From Acidobacteriaceae bacterium (GTDB lineage Bacteria > Acidobacteriota > Terriglobia > Terriglobales > Acidobacteriaceae): DNA of 5,804 nt. Shown in pieces: positions 1 to 5,804 of the stretch. The stretch's first letter is position 1. Every line of letters begins with the position of its first letter. Position numbers and translations under genes: made by a program. Location: assembly GCA_003165455.1 (NCBI GenBank), contig PLUJ01000097.1:1-5804 (forward strand), in the 5' to 3' direction. The notes beneath the pieces were generated by a model. That model was not told the DNA's origin. It did not search any database and saw nothing but the letters and a program-made list of their open reading frames with translations.

Positions 1-151
1 GGCGGGCCTCGATCGCTTTTTCGGTAGAAGTCACGCTCGGAGGTGAGATGCAGATTCTATCAAGTAGATTGCCGAGAGAAACCAATCGGAATTATAGAGC
101 GGGATGCCCCGTTTCGCCAGCATCATCGAGCTAATTCTGTTGAATAGACTC
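1..151. other. Non-coding region downstream of coxD
   Basis: No gene is supported here. I looked for a rho-independent terminator after coxD and found no strong GC stem with a T run on the minus strand. The best inverted repeat (GATTG with CAATC) is five bases long and not followed by T residues. A consensus-like TATAAT lies on the minus strand (91-96) but has only a poor -35 partner. A plus-strand GGAGGTGAG precedes a 28-codon frame (48-134) with no recognisable product. Transcription may run on into the next gene to the left. Confidence 0.4.
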
Positions 152-445
152 TCAACTCCACAGCCTGGTCGCGTAGTCGGTCATGGTGAGGCCCAGCAAT
201 AAGAGCAGGAAGAAGAGTGCGGCAACAATCACCAGTTTGGTGAGTTTTTCGCTTGCGTGCCATACGTGCATGAAAAAGAGCGCGACCAATGTTGCTTTTA
301 CAGTGGCAATCGTGAGGGCCACGGCGGCATTGAACGGATCGAGGTCCACCGCCGCGACTCTATACGTAAGGTAGGTCAGAAACAGCAAAGTGATCCAGAT
401 ACCGAAATACATCTTCAATGGCGACGATTTTGCATGTTCCGACAT
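152..445 (-). CDS. coxD: Cytochrome c oxidase subunit IV, prokaryotic (CyoD/COX4_pro-like)
   Basis: This 97-residue protein has three hydrophobic segments (about 13-31, 39-62 and 69-88) and almost no soluble part, as expected for the small fourth subunit of bacterial haem-copper oxidases. The family signature is the second helix, ATVKATLVALFFMHV (47-61), with a Lys in the helix and FFMH at its end. The role is structural: in related oxidases it helps assembly or stability of the subunit I-III core. It is the last gene of the cluster in this window, 20 bases after coxC, with a CGAGGA site five bases before its ATG. The stop is TGA. Length and topology are normal for the family, and no defect is seen. 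Confidence 0.93.
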   Translation of the reverse strand: MSEHAKSSPLKMYFGIWITLLFLTYLTYRVAAVDLDPFNAAVALTIATVKATLVALFFMHVWHASEKLTKLVIVAALFFLLLLLGLTMTDYATRLWS

Positions 446-465
446 AACAATCCTCGGGTGCGGCC

Positions 466-1203
466 TTACGCGTGACGGTCAATCAGATAGAGCAAGGGAA
501 ACAAATAAATCCAAATGATATCGACGAAATGCCAGTAGAGTCCGCCGATCTCGATCGGAGTATGCCACTGTGGGCTGAATCGCCCCTTCCATGACATGGT
601 GAGCAGCCAGGCAAAAATGCCCAGACCGACAATCATATGCAGCGCGTGGATGCCGGTCATGACGAAGTAGAGCGCGAAAAAAATCTGAGCATGGCGGGGA
701 TTCGCGTATTCCCCCGGATGGCCCGGAACCGGCACGTTCTCAAAGCTGAAAGATACGCCGGGCACGTGGTGCTCTTCAAACTTGTCTCGATACTCTTTCC
801 CCTTAATGCCCAAGAAGGCGAGGCCAAAGATCATGGTGAGGATCAGGCTGCCGATTAAGAGCGTACGGCGAGCGGTCTGCGCCGCCCAAACCGCCAGCAC
901 AACGGTCAAGCTGCTGCAGATAAGGACAGCCGTGTTGGTTGCTCCAAGACCCGCGTCCATCGACTTGCTGGCAGCTGCGAAAGAAGGGAAGTACCATCGC
1001 CGGTAAACCAGGTAGGCGCAGAACAAACCGCCGAAGAACATGATCTCCGTAGCCAGGAAAACCCACATTCCCAGGCTGGCGGCGTCCCGCTGCTGCTCCG
1101 GAGCGGCAAAGTGGTGCAGCAGCGCGGGATTATGCGCAGCGTGAGCTTCGCCGTGATGTTCGTGAACCGCGGTCAGGCCGTCGGCGCCGGCTTCATTTTG
1201 CAA
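466..1203 (-). CDS. coxC: Cytochrome c oxidase subunit III
   Basis: This 245-residue membrane subunit does no redox chemistry. The family stabilises subunit I and supports sustained proton uptake. Five helices are visible (about 44-66, 87-108, 114-132, 173-198 and 222-241), the short form lacking the first two helices of seven-helix subunit III. Family motifs are LGMWVFLATEIMFFGG (44-59, with Glu53) and GLYWHFVDIIWIYLFPLLYL (221-240). The N-terminal 31 residues are polar and carry seven histidines, and a 40-residue hydrophilic loop (about 133-172) separates helices 3 and 4. The start is TTG. It overlaps the coxA end by 11 bases and lies six bases after a near-perfect AGGAGG site within coxA. 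The nearby ATG (1199-1197) is out of frame, which supports TTG. Termination and restart within the overlap suggest coupling to coxA. Confidence 0.95.
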   Translation of the reverse strand: MQNEAGADGLTAVHEHHGEAHAAHNPALLHHFAAPEQQRDAASLGMWVFLATEIMFFGGLFCAYLVYRRWYFPSFAAASKSMDAGLGATNTAVLICSSLTVVLAVWAAQTARRTLLIGSLILTMIFGLAFLGIKGKEYRDKFEEHHVPGVSFSFENVPVPGHPGEYANPRHAQIFFALYFVMTGIHALHMIVGLGIFAWLLTMSWKGRFSPQWHTPIEIGGLYWHFVDIIWIYLFPLLYLIDRHA

Positions 1204-2872
1204 CTGGGACCTCCTCTTTGTGAGGCGCGTCCAACTCGTCGTAGTTGTAAGCTTCCCAGGTCACCACTGGCTCCTCGTCAAAGTTGAAAGTGGGTGGCGG
1301 CGAAGCAGTCTTCCATTCCAACCCAGCAGCGTTCCACGGATTCTCCGACGCAGGTTTTCCACGTCGCATGGACCATAGCAAATAAACCATCGGTAGAAGA
1401 TACCCGACGCCAAGGATGGTCGCGCCTGCCGTCGACATTACATTCAATATCTGAAATTCCGGCATGTGGCTGTAATCGTAATAACGCCTCGGCATACCCA
1501 TGTATCCCAGTAAAAACTGCGGAAAGAATGTGAGATTGAATCCGATGAAAACAATCAACGCGGCCAGACGCGCCCAGCCTTCCGGGTACAGCCTGCCCGA
1601 TATTTTCGGCCACCAGAAGTGAATTCCGCCAAGATACCCCATCACCGCTCCTCCCACCATTATGTAGTGGAAGTGTGCCACCACGAAGTAAGTGTCGGTG
1701 ACGTGGACATCGATGCCGAGAGCCGACAGAAATAATCCGGTCAAGCCGCCAATGGTAAATAGTCCGAGAAATCCGAAGGCGTAAAGCATCGGCGCGTCAT
1801 AGTGGATGGACCCTTTATAAAGAGTCGCAGTCCAGTTGAAAACTTTGATAGCCGAAGGCAAAGCTACTGCATAGCTCAGGAACGAGAAAACCAACGCGGA
1901 ATACACGGAGATTCCGGCTACGAACATGTGATGAGCCCACACCAGAAAACCGAAGACGGCAATCGCGATAGACGAAAACGCCACGAAATGATATCCAAAG
2001 ATGCGCTTGCGCGAGAAGCAGGCAATGATCTCGGTAATCACCCCCATCGATGGCAAAATCATGATGTAGACGGCGGGATGGGAATAGAACCAGAACAGAT
2101 GCTGGAATAGAAGCGGATCGCCGCCCAGCTTCGGGTCGAAAATCCCAAGGTGCAAGGCACGTTCGGCGGCCACCAACACGATGGTGATGGCAATCACTGG
2201 AGTGCCAAGAAGCTGAATGATGCTGGTGGCGTAATGCGCCCAGATAAATAAAGGAAGACGCGACCAGGTCATGCCCGGTGCGCGCATACGGTGAATGGTG
2301 ACGACGAAGTTCAATCCCGTCAGGATGGAAGAAAATCCGGCGATGAAGATAGCGATGCCAGCTTCAACAATTTTTGTGTTCGTAAACCCCGTGCTGAACG
2401 GGGTATAGAAAGTCCATCCGGTGTCGACGCCGCCCGTCAGCATGCAGTGCATCATCAGCGCGCCACCGATGATGTAGAGATACCAACTCAGCAGGTTGAT
2501 GCGGGGAAATGCCAGGTCTTTCGCCCCAATCATCATCGGCACAAGAAAATTTCCCAGCACGGCTGGAATGGAAGGGATAAGGAAGAAGAAGACCATCACC
2601 ATGCCGTGCATGGTGAAAAGCTTGTTGTAAGTATCGGCTTGAACCAGATCGCCCGCCGGAGTGAGAAGCTCCAGTCGGATCAGAAGCGCAAAGAAGCCGC
2701 CAATAAAGAAAAAGAAGGTAATCGAGAGAAGATACAGAAGTGCGATACGTTTGTGGTCGGTGGTCATCAGCCATGACCAAGCCCCATATTTTTCGTTCAG
2801 GTAATTCTTTTGTTCCGCCGCTTCTGGAAATACAGGCTGAGGAATCATGGGATGAGGAATCGTTGGTTGCAT
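1193..2872 (-). CDS. coxA: Cytochrome c oxidase subunit I, A2-type haem-copper oxidase
   Basis: This 559-residue, roughly 12-helix catalytic subunit reduces O2 to water at the haem-CuB centre and pumps protons. Low-spin haem ligands are His89 (TMHG) and His402. The high-spin haem ligand is His400 (VVAHFHYIMV). CuB is bound by His265, His314 and His315 (WAHHMF), and Tyr269 is placed to crosslink to His265. The helix VI motif is YSHPAVY (263-269): the proton-channel Glu of A1 enzymes is replaced by Ala267, and the Tyr-Ser pair marks the A2 subfamily. The D-channel entry Asp119 (AKDLAFPR) and the K-channel Lys343 (IKVFNW) are kept. A Pro-rich 30-residue N-terminal extension precedes the usual start of the fold. 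The C-terminus carries an SPPPTFNFDEEP segment and an acidic tail. The ATG start follows AAGGTG by eight bases and lies two bases after the coxB stop. Confidence 0.98.
   Translation of the reverse strand: MQPTIPHPMIPQPVFPEAAEQKNYLNEKYGAWSWLMTTDHKRIALLYLLSITFFFFIGGFFALLIRLELLTPAGDLVQADTYNKLFTMHGMVMVFFFLIPSIPAVLGNFLVPMMIGAKDLAFPRINLLSWYLYIIGGALMMHCMLTGGVDTGWTFYTPFSTGFTNTKIVEAGIAIFIAGFSSILTGLNFVVTIHRMRAPGMTWSRLPLFIWAHYATSIIQLLGTPVIAITIVLVAAERALHLGIFDPKLGGDPLLFQHLFWFYSHPAVYIMILPSMGVITEIIACFSRKRIFGYHFVAFSSIAIAVFGFLVWAHHMFVAGISVYSALVFSFLSYAVALPSAIKVFNWTATLYKGSIHYDAPMLYAFGFLGLFTIGGLTGLFLSALGIDVHVTDTYFVVAHFHYIMVGGAVMGYLGGIHFWWPKISGRLYPEGWARLAALIVFIGFNLTFFPQFLLGYMGMPRRYYDYSHMPEFQILNVMSTAGATILGVGYLLPMVYLLWSMRRGKPASENPWNAAGLEWKTASPPPTFNFDEEPVVTWEAYNYDELDAPHKEEVPVAK
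1209..1216 (-). promoter_or_regulatory. Strong Shine-Dalgarno site deciding the TTG start of coxC
   Basis: The minus strand reads GAGGAGGT inside the last codons of coxA, with AGGAGG six bases from the TTG at 1203. It is the strongest ribosome site of the block and seems to compensate for the weak start codon. Confidence 0.75.
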
Positions 2873-2874
2873 AC

Positions 2875-3906
2875 TTATTGCACCTTACTCCCGCTCGGTA
2901 ACGGCGGAGTTTGCCCTTCGGTATCGGATGAATCTCCCGAAACGGCTCGATTGGCGCTGGTCTTCGCGCCATTTATCGGTTTCGAGAGCGAAATCGCCTT
3001 AATATACGCCACCAAGTCGTTCACCTGCTCTTCACTCACCAGGCCCTGGAAGGTGGGCATAATCGGCTGGAATCCCTTTACCCGCTTCGAGCCAGGATCC
3101 AGAATCGATTCGCGAAGATAATTTTCGTCGGCGGTGACTGTTCGGCCGTCATCGAGTTGAACCGGCTTCCCGAAAACCCCTTGCAAGTTCGGTCCGCGGC
3201 CCTGGGTATCGGACCGATGACAGGTGGAGCAGCCGAGTTCGGCAAAAATCTTTTCGCCGCTCGCCGAGAGCGGACCGGTGGAAGCGCCGTTCATCCACGC
3301 TTCATAGTCCGCCGGCTGCTGCACCACAATGGAACCCACCATGCCCGAGTGCTGGGTTCCGCAATATTCGGCGCAGAATAGATGGTAGACGCCAGGCTTC
3401 GTGGCGCGAAACCATTCGACGGTATAGCGGCCTGGCAGCACGTCCTGTTTAATGCGAAACGCGGGGATATAGAAACTGTGAATCACGTCCTGCGAGGTCA
3501 TGATCAATTTAACGTCGCGGCCTACCGGAACGTGCAGTTCATTAATTTCGCGCTGGCCTTCCGCATGTTCCACCTTCCACATCCACTGCTTCGCCACCAC
3601 GTAGACTTCGGCCGCGTCGGCGGGAGGCGTGCGCTCCTGGAAGAAGACAAAAGCGCCCCAGCCGAAGATGGCCATAAAGATCAGGAATGGAATGGCGCTC
3701 CAGGTAATCTCAAGCGCATTGGAACCTTCAATCTGCTCCGCCCGCACTCCCGGCCGGTGCCGAAAGCGGGCGGCAAAAAAGGCGACGCAAGCAAACACCA
3801 GCAAAGCCATCGCCCCGGTTACGAGGAGAAGGAAAATATACAGCGCATCCACGCGGCTCGCCATGGTGGAAGCCTGGTCCGGCCATAATGGAAAATTATT
3901 CAGCAT
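2875..3906 (-). CDS. coxB: Cytochrome c oxidase subunit II fused to a cytochrome c domain (caa3-type)
   Basis: This 343-residue protein takes electrons from the upstream cytochrome c pool and feeds subunit I. It has two N-terminal membrane helices (about 21-45 and 69-90), then a periplasmic cupredoxin domain. Its CuA ligands are all visible: His143 (VIHSFYIP), Cys178, Glu180 and Cys182 (CAEYC), His186 and Met189 (HSGM). The aromatic electron-entry motif QWMWK is at 107-111. A class I cytochrome c domain follows (about 212-306), with CSTCH (226-230) binding haem c and Met283 (PIMPTF) as the likely sixth ligand. This fused layout defines the caa3 type. A Ser/Gly/Pro-rich tail (310-343) has no clear role. 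The ATG start overlaps sco by 11 bases with only a weak GAAGA site upstream. Met15 is an alternative start, but the MLNNFPLWPDQAS leader resembles the family N-terminus as I recall it. No cleavable signal or lipobox Cys is seen. Confidence 0.97.
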   Translation of the reverse strand: MLNNFPLWPDQASTMASRVDALYIFLLLVTGAMALLVFACVAFFAARFRHRPGVRAEQIEGSNALEITWSAIPFLIFMAIFGWGAFVFFQERTPPADAAEVYVVAKQWMWKVEHAEGQREINELHVPVGRDVKLIMTSQDVIHSFYIPAFRIKQDVLPGRYTVEWFRATKPGVYHLFCAEYCGTQHSGMVGSIVVQQPADYEAWMNGASTGPLSASGEKIFAELGCSTCHRSDTQGRGPNLQGVFGKPVQLDDGRTVTADENYLRESILDPGSKRVKGFQPIMPTFQGLVSEEQVNDLVAYIKAISLSKPINGAKTSANRAVSGDSSDTEGQTPPLPSGSKVQ

Positions 3907-4777
3907 ACCGTGTCTTCGTTGCCGGCTTCCTTGTTGCCGAGTGCGTCACCGAACGATCCAGCCTCCAGAGGACAAAAAATAAACCACCCAGCAGCAGAAT
4001 GGTCACCGCCGCCCCGAGGCGCAAAATGTTTGCCACCATCGCTCCATACTTCCCGGTCTGCGGATCGTAGTGATAGCAATAGAGCAGGACGACATCGACC
4101 GCATTGCCGATCTTGCCTTGCGATGCCTCGACCAACCCCATCCGCAAATCTTTCGGCGGAAAGTCCACGCCGTAGAAGTAACGCGAGATGCGGCCTTGCG
4201 GAGTCAACAGCATAATGGCCGTGGCATGAGCGTACTGATTGCTTTTTTCGTCGTACTGATACTGGAAGCCGACGGTCTTCGTTAGAGCGTCAATCGATTG
4301 GGCTTGGCCGGTAAGAAAATGCCATCCCGCTGCGGCATTGGGGCGCCCGTAGCGTTTTACGTAGTCCGCCTTCTTGGCGGCAGCCATCGCCGGAGTCTCC
4401 CGAGGGTCGAAGCTCACGGTAATGACGTCGAATTCATTGCCCACGTCGAACTTGACTAGCCGCATTGCACTGGAAAGCCCGGCCAGAGCCTCACCGCATA
4501 GCATTGTGCAGTTGTAGTAGACGAGGTTCAGGATCAGCGGCTTGCGGCCCAAGTAGTCGCCCAGTTTGACGCTCTTCCCAGTCTCATCCACGAATGTGAG
4601 GTCCGGAGAAACCTGGGCGTCCAGATGCTGTTCAATGCCAACATTTTGCAGCCGAGGCGGACGCGTGTTCGCGGGCGGTGACATGACGCCATTATTCATC
4701 TGCGCCGCAGCCGATATCGAAAGCAGCGCCAACAGCAAATATCGTGCGACAAACGAATTGTGTTTCTTACTGCTCAC
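3896..4777 (-). CDS. sco1: SCO1/SenC-type copper chaperone for cytochrome c oxidase assembly
   Basis: This 293-residue thioredoxin-fold protein of the SCO family delivers copper to, or reduces the cysteines of, the CuA site of oxidase subunit II. Residues 1-25 form an export signal (hydrophobic LLLALLSISAAA, likely cleavage after Ala25). The copper motif CTMLC gives Cys90 and Cys94 in the CxxxC spacing, and the third ligand is probably His184 in QYAHATAIML. SFDP (122-125) is the usual SCO strand-turn motif. After the core comes LLYCYHYDPQTGKY (231-244) with an extra Cys234, then a C-terminal membrane helix (about 251-271) and a basic tail. The protein should therefore be anchored at its C-terminus, unlike classic N-terminally anchored SCO1. 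The start is GTG in a GTGA overlap with the preceding stop, supported by an AAGGTGA ribosome site six bases upstream. Its end overlaps coxB by 11 bases. Confidence 0.93.
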   Translation of the reverse strand: MSSKKHNSFVARYLLLALLSISAAAQMNNGVMSPPANTRPPRLQNVGIEQHLDAQVSPDLTFVDETGKSVKLGDYLGRKPLILNLVYYNCTMLCGEALAGLSSAMRLVKFDVGNEFDVITVSFDPRETPAMAAAKKADYVKRYGRPNAAAGWHFLTGQAQSIDALTKTVGFQYQYDEKSNQYAHATAIMLLTPQGRISRYFYGVDFPPKDLRMGLVEASQGKIGNAVDVVLLYCYHYDPQTGKYGAMVANILRLGAAVTILLLGGLFFVLWRLDRSVTHSATRKPATKTRYAE

Positions 4778-5313
4778 TTCATTTCACCTTTTCTTGGTCC
4801 AGTTGCCTTCGTTGCCGGAGAAGAACCGCTCGTTCCCTCGTCTTCAGCGCCCTTGTCGCCGGTTTCCTGCGGACGTACCGGAAGCCCGCGCTGCACTAAT
4901 AAATCCATGGCTCGTTCAATGGGAATGCGGACGGTGCCGGCATTTTCGTCGACCCAGCCATAACTGTAGAGCGTGTTGTCCTGCTGCAAGCGAATGTCAT
5001 TCAACTGACCGCGCTCATCTTCCTCCAGCCGTGGGCTCGGGAAGGCGGTCTGCGGATATCCCGGAGGAATGTGGAGAGTATCCTGGGGAACGTTCGTGAT
5101 CAGCGGATTCACCTCAGGCTGCGACGCGCGAACCCGATGATCGAGAAATGTATAAAGTCCCCTCAGCCCGACCATGCATAACGACGTGGCCACACCCAGA
5201 ACAAGCAGAAAGTAAAGGATATTTTTTGGGCCTAGGTCTTGATGTTCATAGTTGCCGTGGCCAAACGGACCTTCTCCGCCGTTGTTCCCGTGTTTTGTGG
5301 TCTCGTCAGTCAT
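4774..5313 (-). CDS. Small single-span membrane protein of the ACIII-SCO-cox cluster, function unknown
   Basis: This 179-residue protein has no assigned function that I can defend. A polar, Gly/His-rich N-terminus (residues 1-30) is followed by one hydrophobic segment (about 31-53). The remainder is soluble and probably periplasmic. Residues about 94-148 look like the conserved core: PRLEEDERGQLNDIRLQQD, then the YSYGWVD motif (117-122) and VRIPIERAMDLL (128-139). The last 30 residues are low-complexity Gly/Ser/Glu/Lys. Proteins with a YGWVD...IPIxRAMxLL core commonly sit beside SCO and cytochrome oxidase genes in several phyla, so a role in oxidase or copper-site assembly, or as an accessory subunit, is an inference from neighbourhood. 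The ATG start is preceded by AAGGA abutting the start codon, which is too close for ideal initiation. In-frame stops immediately upstream (TGA TAA) rule out a longer protein. Its TGA stop overlaps the sco start. Confidence 0.8.
   Translation of the reverse strand: MTDETTKHGNNGGEGPFGHGNYEHQDLGPKNILYFLLVLGVATSLCMVGLRGLYTFLDHRVRASQPEVNPLITNVPQDTLHIPPGYPQTAFPSPRLEEDERGQLNDIRLQQDNTLYSYGWVDENAGTVRIPIERAMDLLVQRGLPVRPQETGDKGAEDEGTSGSSPATKATGPRKGEMK
4784..4790 (-). promoter_or_regulatory. Ribosome binding site that sets the GTG start of sco
   Basis: The minus strand reads AAGGTGA, six bases before the GTG at 4777. It lies inside the 3' end of the preceding gene, so initiation is probably coupled to its termination. 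The nearby ATG (4780) is read in the upstream frame as Met-Lys-stop, so GTG is the supported start. Confidence 0.65.
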
Positions 5314-5391
5314 TCCTTATCACTTATCACTCTTCATTCAACTCATTGCTCAAAAACTAGTTCGTACCCGGTAGTTTCTCGTTGTTGATTC
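5314..5391 (-). other. Intergenic gap between actF and the small membrane protein gene
   Basis: These 78 bases are the longest break between genes in the block. They hold an imperfect tandem duplication of a 7-base unit (plus strand TTATCAC twice, 5317-5330). They also hold a weak A/T-rich inverted repeat (AAACTA at 5354-5359 with TAGTTT at 5372-5377) that has T residues after it on the minus strand. On the minus strand a 5-codon reading frame (5337-5320) ends just before the next gene and is in frame with it. I see no convincing sigma70 promoter. The gap could host a processing site or a weak internal promoter, but nothing here proves either. Confidence 0.4.
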
Positions 5392-5804
5392 CTATTCATG
5401 CGCTGGCTGCAAAACCTCATGAGCATCCTGGTCATACGCCGGAAGCAGCGGCAGCGATGCGAGGTTGCGAAAGAAATACCAAAGCCAGATTCCTCCCATC
5501 GCGATCGGCACAACGATGTCGGAAACGGTGATTGCGAAATTCTTCGAGAAATTCGGCTCAATGATCCAGAACAAGTCCACGTAGCACATGAAGATCAGCA
5601 GCACCGCGACCCAAACTAAGTGCCGGATATTGCGCTTTAACGATCTCGACAACAGTGTGGCAAACGGAAAGGCAAAGTGGAACAGGACCAGGCTCAAGGC
5701 CACGTATCCCCAGCCGTTATTGATCCTCTTCAGATAGAAAGTAATTTCCGCCGGCAGGTCGCCCGCCCAGATGATGAGCCATTGCGAGAAGGAGAAATAG
5801 GCCC
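5392..5804 (-). CDS. actF: Alternative Complex III membrane subunit ActF, C-terminal part (partial)
   Basis: This is the C-terminal 136 residues of a polytopic membrane protein. The frame stays open to the window edge, so the true start lies outside, and the stop is TAG. ActF is one of the two NrfD-like quinone-side membrane subunits of Alternative Complex III, which oxidises quinol and reduces cytochrome c. The visible part begins with FSQWLIIWAGDLPAEI and a helix around YVALSLVLFHFAFPF. A basic loop (SRSLKRN), a helix carrying YVDLFWIIEP, and a last helix near IVVPIAMGGIWLWYFF follow, then a short soluble tail. The FSQ(W/Y)LIIW and DLFWII style, and the position directly before sco and cox genes, match ActF as I recall it in Acidobacteriota and relatives. 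The related subunit ActC is the main alternative, but ActF is usually last in the act cluster. The sequence is intact as far as it is visible. Confidence 0.8.
   Translation of the reverse strand, partial: AYFSFSQWLIIWAGDLPAEITFYLKRINNGWGYVALSLVLFHFAFPFATLLSRSLKRNIRHLVWVAVLLIFMCYVDLFWIIEPNFSKNFAITVSDIVVPIAMGGIWLWYFFRNLASLPLLPAYDQDAHEVLQPAHE

Noticed and set aside
91..119. TATAAT on the minus strand downstream of coxD as a promoter
   Set aside because: The best -35 at 17-base spacing is TGGCGA, only three matches to consensus, and no gene start is visible downstream inside the window.
2291..2776. A 161-codon plus-strand open frame opposite coxA
   Set aside because: It lies wholly antisense to the conserved subunit I core. 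Its product is highly charged with no fold or motif, as expected from the reverse complement of hydrophobic-helix codons.
2364..2972. A 202-codon minus-strand frame spanning the coxB-coxA junction
   Set aside because: It overlaps two well-supported genes out of frame. Its product is Ser/Arg/His-rich and shows none of their motifs.
3262..3300. The CoxB-cytochrome c junction as a possible recent fusion or assembly artefact
   Set aside because: The frame is continuous, both domains carry complete ligand sets, and this fused layout is standard for caa3 oxidases.
3382..3888. A 168-codon plus-strand open frame opposite coxB
   Set aside because: It is antisense to the CuA domain and membrane helices of CoxB, its product is His/Arg/Lys-rich without a motif, and it has no sign of independent coding.
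4566..5099. A 177-codon plus-strand frame across the sco and small-protein genes
   Set aside because: It is antisense to two coupled genes, with no recognisable domain and a Cys/Arg/Pro-rich random-looking product.
5354..5377. Inverted repeat AAACTA/TAGTTT followed by T residues, as a terminator after actF
   Set aside because: The stem is six pairs with a single G:C pair and a 12-base loop, too weak for an intrinsic terminator. Genes on both sides appear functionally linked.

Overview
The window is one compact block of aerobic respiratory-chain genes, all read on the minus strand (transcription runs from high to low coordinates). In transcription order it holds: the 3' part of an ActF-like membrane subunit of Alternative Complex III (quinol:cytochrome c oxidoreductase); a small single-span membrane protein of unknown role; a SCO1/SenC-type copper chaperone; and cytochrome c oxidase subunits II (fused to a cytochrome c domain), I, III and IV. 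No RNA gene, mobile element, CRISPR array or long repeat was seen.

The gene order (ACIII end, small conserved protein, SCO, coxB-A-C-D), the subunit I YSHPxVY motif and the protein style (long subunit I N-terminus starting before the first membrane helix, His-rich subunit III N-terminus) fit Acidobacteriota best. Other ACIII-bearing phyla cannot be excluded. This assignment comes from recalled family features, not from a search.

Layout: 5804-5392 partial actF; 5391-5314 a 78-base gap; 5313-4774 small membrane protein; 4777-3896 SCO (4-base overlap, GTG start); 3906-2875 coxB (11-base overlap); 2872-1193 coxA (2-base gap); 1203-466 coxC (11-base overlap, TTG start behind a strong Shine-Dalgarno sequence); 445-152 coxD (20-base gap); 151-1 non-coding as far as can be seen. 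From the small protein to coxD the spacing implies one transcript with translational coupling.

How it works together: ACIII oxidises membrane quinol and passes electrons to c-type cytochrome. The haem c domain on CoxB then hands them to CuA on the same chain. Subunit I passes them through the low-spin haem to the haem-CuB centre, where oxygen is reduced and protons are pumped. SCO helps build CuA. CoxC and CoxD complete the oxidase. The residues needed for CuA, haem c, both subunit I haems and CuB are all present, so the oxidase looks intact. The system is a known type. The least understood part is the small protein between actF and sco.
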